Source: Alphaproteobacteria bacterium UBA2966 (GTDB taxonomy: Bacteria > Pseudomonadota > Alphaproteobacteria > UBA2966). From it: a stretch of 45,130 nucleotides of DNA. Below, piece after piece: positions 43,419 through 45,130 of the stretch. Location: positions 1 to 45,130 of the forward strand of contig DEBC01000122.1 in assembly GCA_002348365.1 (NCBI GenBank), in the 5' to 3' direction. Position 1 is the first letter of the stretch. Every line of letters starts with the position of its first letter. Made by a program: the position numbers and the translations under genes. The notes under the pieces are model-generated. The model ran no database searches. It saw only the letters and a program-made list of their open reading frames with translations, and had not been told where the DNA came from.

Positions 43419-44660
43419 CTAATGCCCTACCGACGCGGCGCCGCGTTCGCCAACCTGCTCGAATGTATCGAACCGGTCGAGGCGGAATGGCTCCAAAATG
43501 TCGGGCACCTTCCCGGTTGCTACTGTCTCGGCCATGCGCTTGCCCGAAACAGGGGTGGCCTTGAATCCCCATGTGCCCCAACCGGAATCGACGTAGTAAT
43601 TGACAATCGGAGTCAGCCCCATCACCGGGCTGAAATCCGGTGTCATATCTGCGAGGCCGGCCCACTGCCGAAGCAGGCGAACTTCGCTGAGGAACGGGAA
43701 TAGCTCCAGCATATGACCCATCAACCCTTCCTTGAAGTCGAGACTGGAACGGGTTGAGTAGAGTGTGTAAGGGTCCGTGGAGCCGCCCATGACCAATTCG
43801 CCGCGATCACTTTGCGAGACGTACACGTGAAGACTTCCAGAGACGATGATCGGGTCGAGGAAGGGCTTGAGCGGTTGAGACACGCAGGCCTGCAGCGGGA
43901 TCGTCCGGATCGGCAACTTGAATCCCGCCATCCCTGCCATAACTGACGAATGCCCCGCCACCGCCTGCAGCACCTTGCCGCAAGACACCACGCCTCGGTT
44001 GGTTTCAACCCCCGTTACACGGTTGTCCTCTTTGAGGATGCCCGTGACCTCAGTTTGCTGATGGATTTCAACGCCTCGACGCGCGGCATTGGCGGCGTAG
44101 CCCCAGGCCACGGCGTCATGACGCGCAATCGCACCGGGATAATGGTAGAGCGCTCCCATGATCGGATAGCGGACGTCAGACGACATGTTGAGCTGCGGAC
44201 AAACACGAGCGACCTCGTCCGGATAAATCAATTCGGACTTCACGCCCAGATGCTTGTTTACCTCCGCCCGCCAGCGGCTGGTCCGCATGGCGCCATCTGT
44301 GTGCGCAAGCGTCAGATGTCCACGCTCTGAATAGAGAATGTTGTAGTCGAGTTCGTTTGAAAGTTCCTGGTACATCCGCACTGACTCGTCGTAGAAGCGG
44401 ACACCTTCCGGGGTCAGGTAATTAGAGCGGATGATGGCGGTATTGCGGGCGGTATTGCCCCCGGCAAGATAACCCTTCTCCAGTATCGCGACATTGGTAA
44501 TGCCGTGATTCGCCGCGAGATAATAGGCCGCTGCCAAACCGTGACCACCGCCGCCAATGATAACGACGTCGTAGGATGGTTTGAGCTCTGTCGCGACGGG
44601 CACATCACGGCGGGCCGGATAACGCCGCCGCAGACCATATTTCAACAGGCCAAAGGGCAT
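43419..44660 (-). CDS. soxB: Sarcosine oxidase beta subunit
   Basis: The 413-residue flavoprotein starts MPFGLLKYGLRRRYP and has the FAD motif VVIIGGGGHGLAAAYYLA (about 30-48). Other SoxB stretches are AGGNTARNTAIIRSNYLTPEG, the flavin-contact region YHYPGAIARHDAVAWGYA, and a C-terminal SGWGTWGFKATPVSGKRMAE. SoxB is the catalytic FAD/FMN subunit that oxidises sarcosine. It is the first gene of soxBDAG-fhs. The promoter must lie in 44661-44852, which also contains a TATAAT (44712-44717). Confidence 0.95.
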   Translation of the reverse strand: MPFGLLKYGLRRRYPARRDVPVATELKPSYDVVIIGGGGHGLAAAYYLAANHGITNVAILEKGYLAGGNTARNTAIIRSNYLTPEGVRFYDESVRMYQELSNELDYNILYSERGHLTLAHTDGAMRTSRWRAEVNKHLGVKSELIYPDEVARVCPQLNMSSDVRYPIMGALYHYPGAIARHDAVAWGYAANAARRGVEIHQQTEVTGILKEDNRVTGVETNRGVVSCGKVLQAVAGHSSVMAGMAGFKLPIRTIPLQACVSQPLKPFLDPIIVSGSLHVYVSQSDRGELVMGGSTDPYTLYSTRSSLDFKEGLMGHMLELFPFLSEVRLLRQWAGLADMTPDFSPVMGLTPIVNYYVDSGWGTWGFKATPVSGKRMAETVATGKVPDILEPFRLDRFDTFEQVGERGAASVGH

Positions 44661-44852
44661 GTACCTAAGAGACTCCCAGACGGAAGGAAATTGTAACCAG
44701 AGGAAACAAAATATAATAGCAGGAAACTTTCAACCGTGCTCCCATTGCGACAAGATTTTGGCTCAAATAGACAAATTTGGGTGTCGCGTGATGACAGCGT
44801 AAATCTTGACGCCTCTCTACCCGGCATCACTTATTTCTCAGTGTCGACTCAC

Positions 44853-45006
44853 ATGATCACAACTTCACAGGTTCCGCCACAGACGTCGCGCCGCCCCACG
44901 GCGATCACGCGCCATGGCCACGCTGACAAGGATTTCTATTCCTGGCTGCGGGACGAGAACTGGCAGGAGGTCATGCGGGATCCATCCTTGCTGGAGGCGG
45001 GAATTT
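44853..45006 (+). pseudogene. ptrB: Prolyl oligopeptidase (protease II) 5' fragment, disrupted
   Basis: From ATG 44853 the frame reads ITRHGHADKDFYSWLRDENW then QEVMRDPSLLEAGI, a good match to the N-terminus of S9-family oligopeptidase B (DPYxWLRDxNWQEVMRDPSVL type). After about 51 codons the expected continuation (REYLEAENAYT) is replaced by unrelated sequence (SRRGSSRGAICCSRG, then a stop at 45060-45062). The break coincides with a repeat-bearing element. The rest of the gene may lie beyond the window, on the other side of the insertion. Confidence 0.6.
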
Positions 45007-45130
45007 CTCGGCGCGGCAGTAGCAGAGGTGCCATTTGTTGTAGCAGAGGTGCCATTTGTTGATGTACTTAACACCATGTGCGATGAGACTCTGGCCCTTA
45101 GAACCGCCAGAATGGATACAGTTAAGGTCT
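45007..45130. mobile_element. Probable left end of an insertion sequence
   Basis: The sequence after the oligopeptidase fragment is foreign to it and begins with a tandem 21-bp repeat. Repeated terminal sequences are typical of IS21-family elements, and an ATG-GATACAGTTAAG at the very end (45112 on) could start an istA-like frame (MDTVKV). The true terminus and family cannot be fixed because the window ends. Confidence 0.4.
45019..45060 (+). repeat. Perfect tandem repeat, two 21-bp copies
   Basis: Two identical 21-bp units lie back to back (45019-45039 and 45040-45060), beginning GTAGCAGAGG and ending CATTTGTT. They may be transposase binding sites at the end of the inserted element. Confidence 0.9.

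Overview
The window looks like chromosomal DNA of an alphaproteobacterium, probably a free-living (perhaps marine) heterotroph of a Rhodospirillales-like lineage. The evidence is the gene content: a Cpa/Tad pilus locus whose two transcription units are both preceded by perfect CtrA-type boxes, a heterotetrameric sarcosine oxidase with formate-tetrahydrofolate ligase, a DgcN-DgcA pair, and a MlaE permease fused to a STAS domain. No rRNA, tRNA or CRISPR array is seen. I assign no species.

Left part (1-9192): a Mla-type phospholipid transport system split in two. A leftward operon encodes MlaE (STAS fusion), MlaF, MlaD and a PqiC-like lipoprotein (337-3950). A rightward operon encodes MlaC, a Sel1-repeat protein and an unusual cysteine-free, N-terminally extended MlaA-like protein (6406-9192). 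The 2.4 kb between them holds an intact cytochrome c, decayed cytochrome P460 and universal stress protein genes, a hairpin-rich non-coding tract (5341-5925), and three perfect DnaA boxes within 61 bp (6072-6132).

Centre-left (9297-16376): a gamma-carbonic-anhydrase-like hexapeptide protein, dgcN-dgcA (D-glutamate to N-acetyl-L-glutamate), and then the sugar-phosphate genes tkt-gap-pgk.

Centre (16423-29975): a complete Tad/Cpa locus made of two convergent units. The rightward unit is tadE, tadE/F, tadG, tadD. The leftward unit is flp, cpaA, cpaB, cpaC, cpaD, cpaE/tadZ, tadA, tadB, tadC, a Sel1 protein and a small secreted protein. A receiver/degenerate-GGDEF protein (30367) is divergent from the pilin gene.

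Right (31352-45130): small dimeric alpha/beta-barrel proteins (YCII, DUF1330) around an epoxide-hydrolase-like enzyme and a multiply damaged amidohydrolase. Next comes a two-gene unit pairing a 36-residue-repeat coiled-coil protein with a GAF-GAF-PAS-adenylate cyclase. After that is a one-carbon module soxB-soxD-soxA-soxG-fhs, in which sarcosine demethylation yields 5,10-methylene-THF and the ligase handles formyl-THF. At the far right edge a prolyl-oligopeptidase gene is cut after about 50 codons by what looks like the end of an insertion element carrying a 21-bp direct repeat.

The points most worth a second look are the paired CtrA boxes at the Tad locus, the structured non-coding tract with its adjacent DnaA-box cluster, the coiled-coil/cyclase pair, and the cysteine-free MlaA-like protein.
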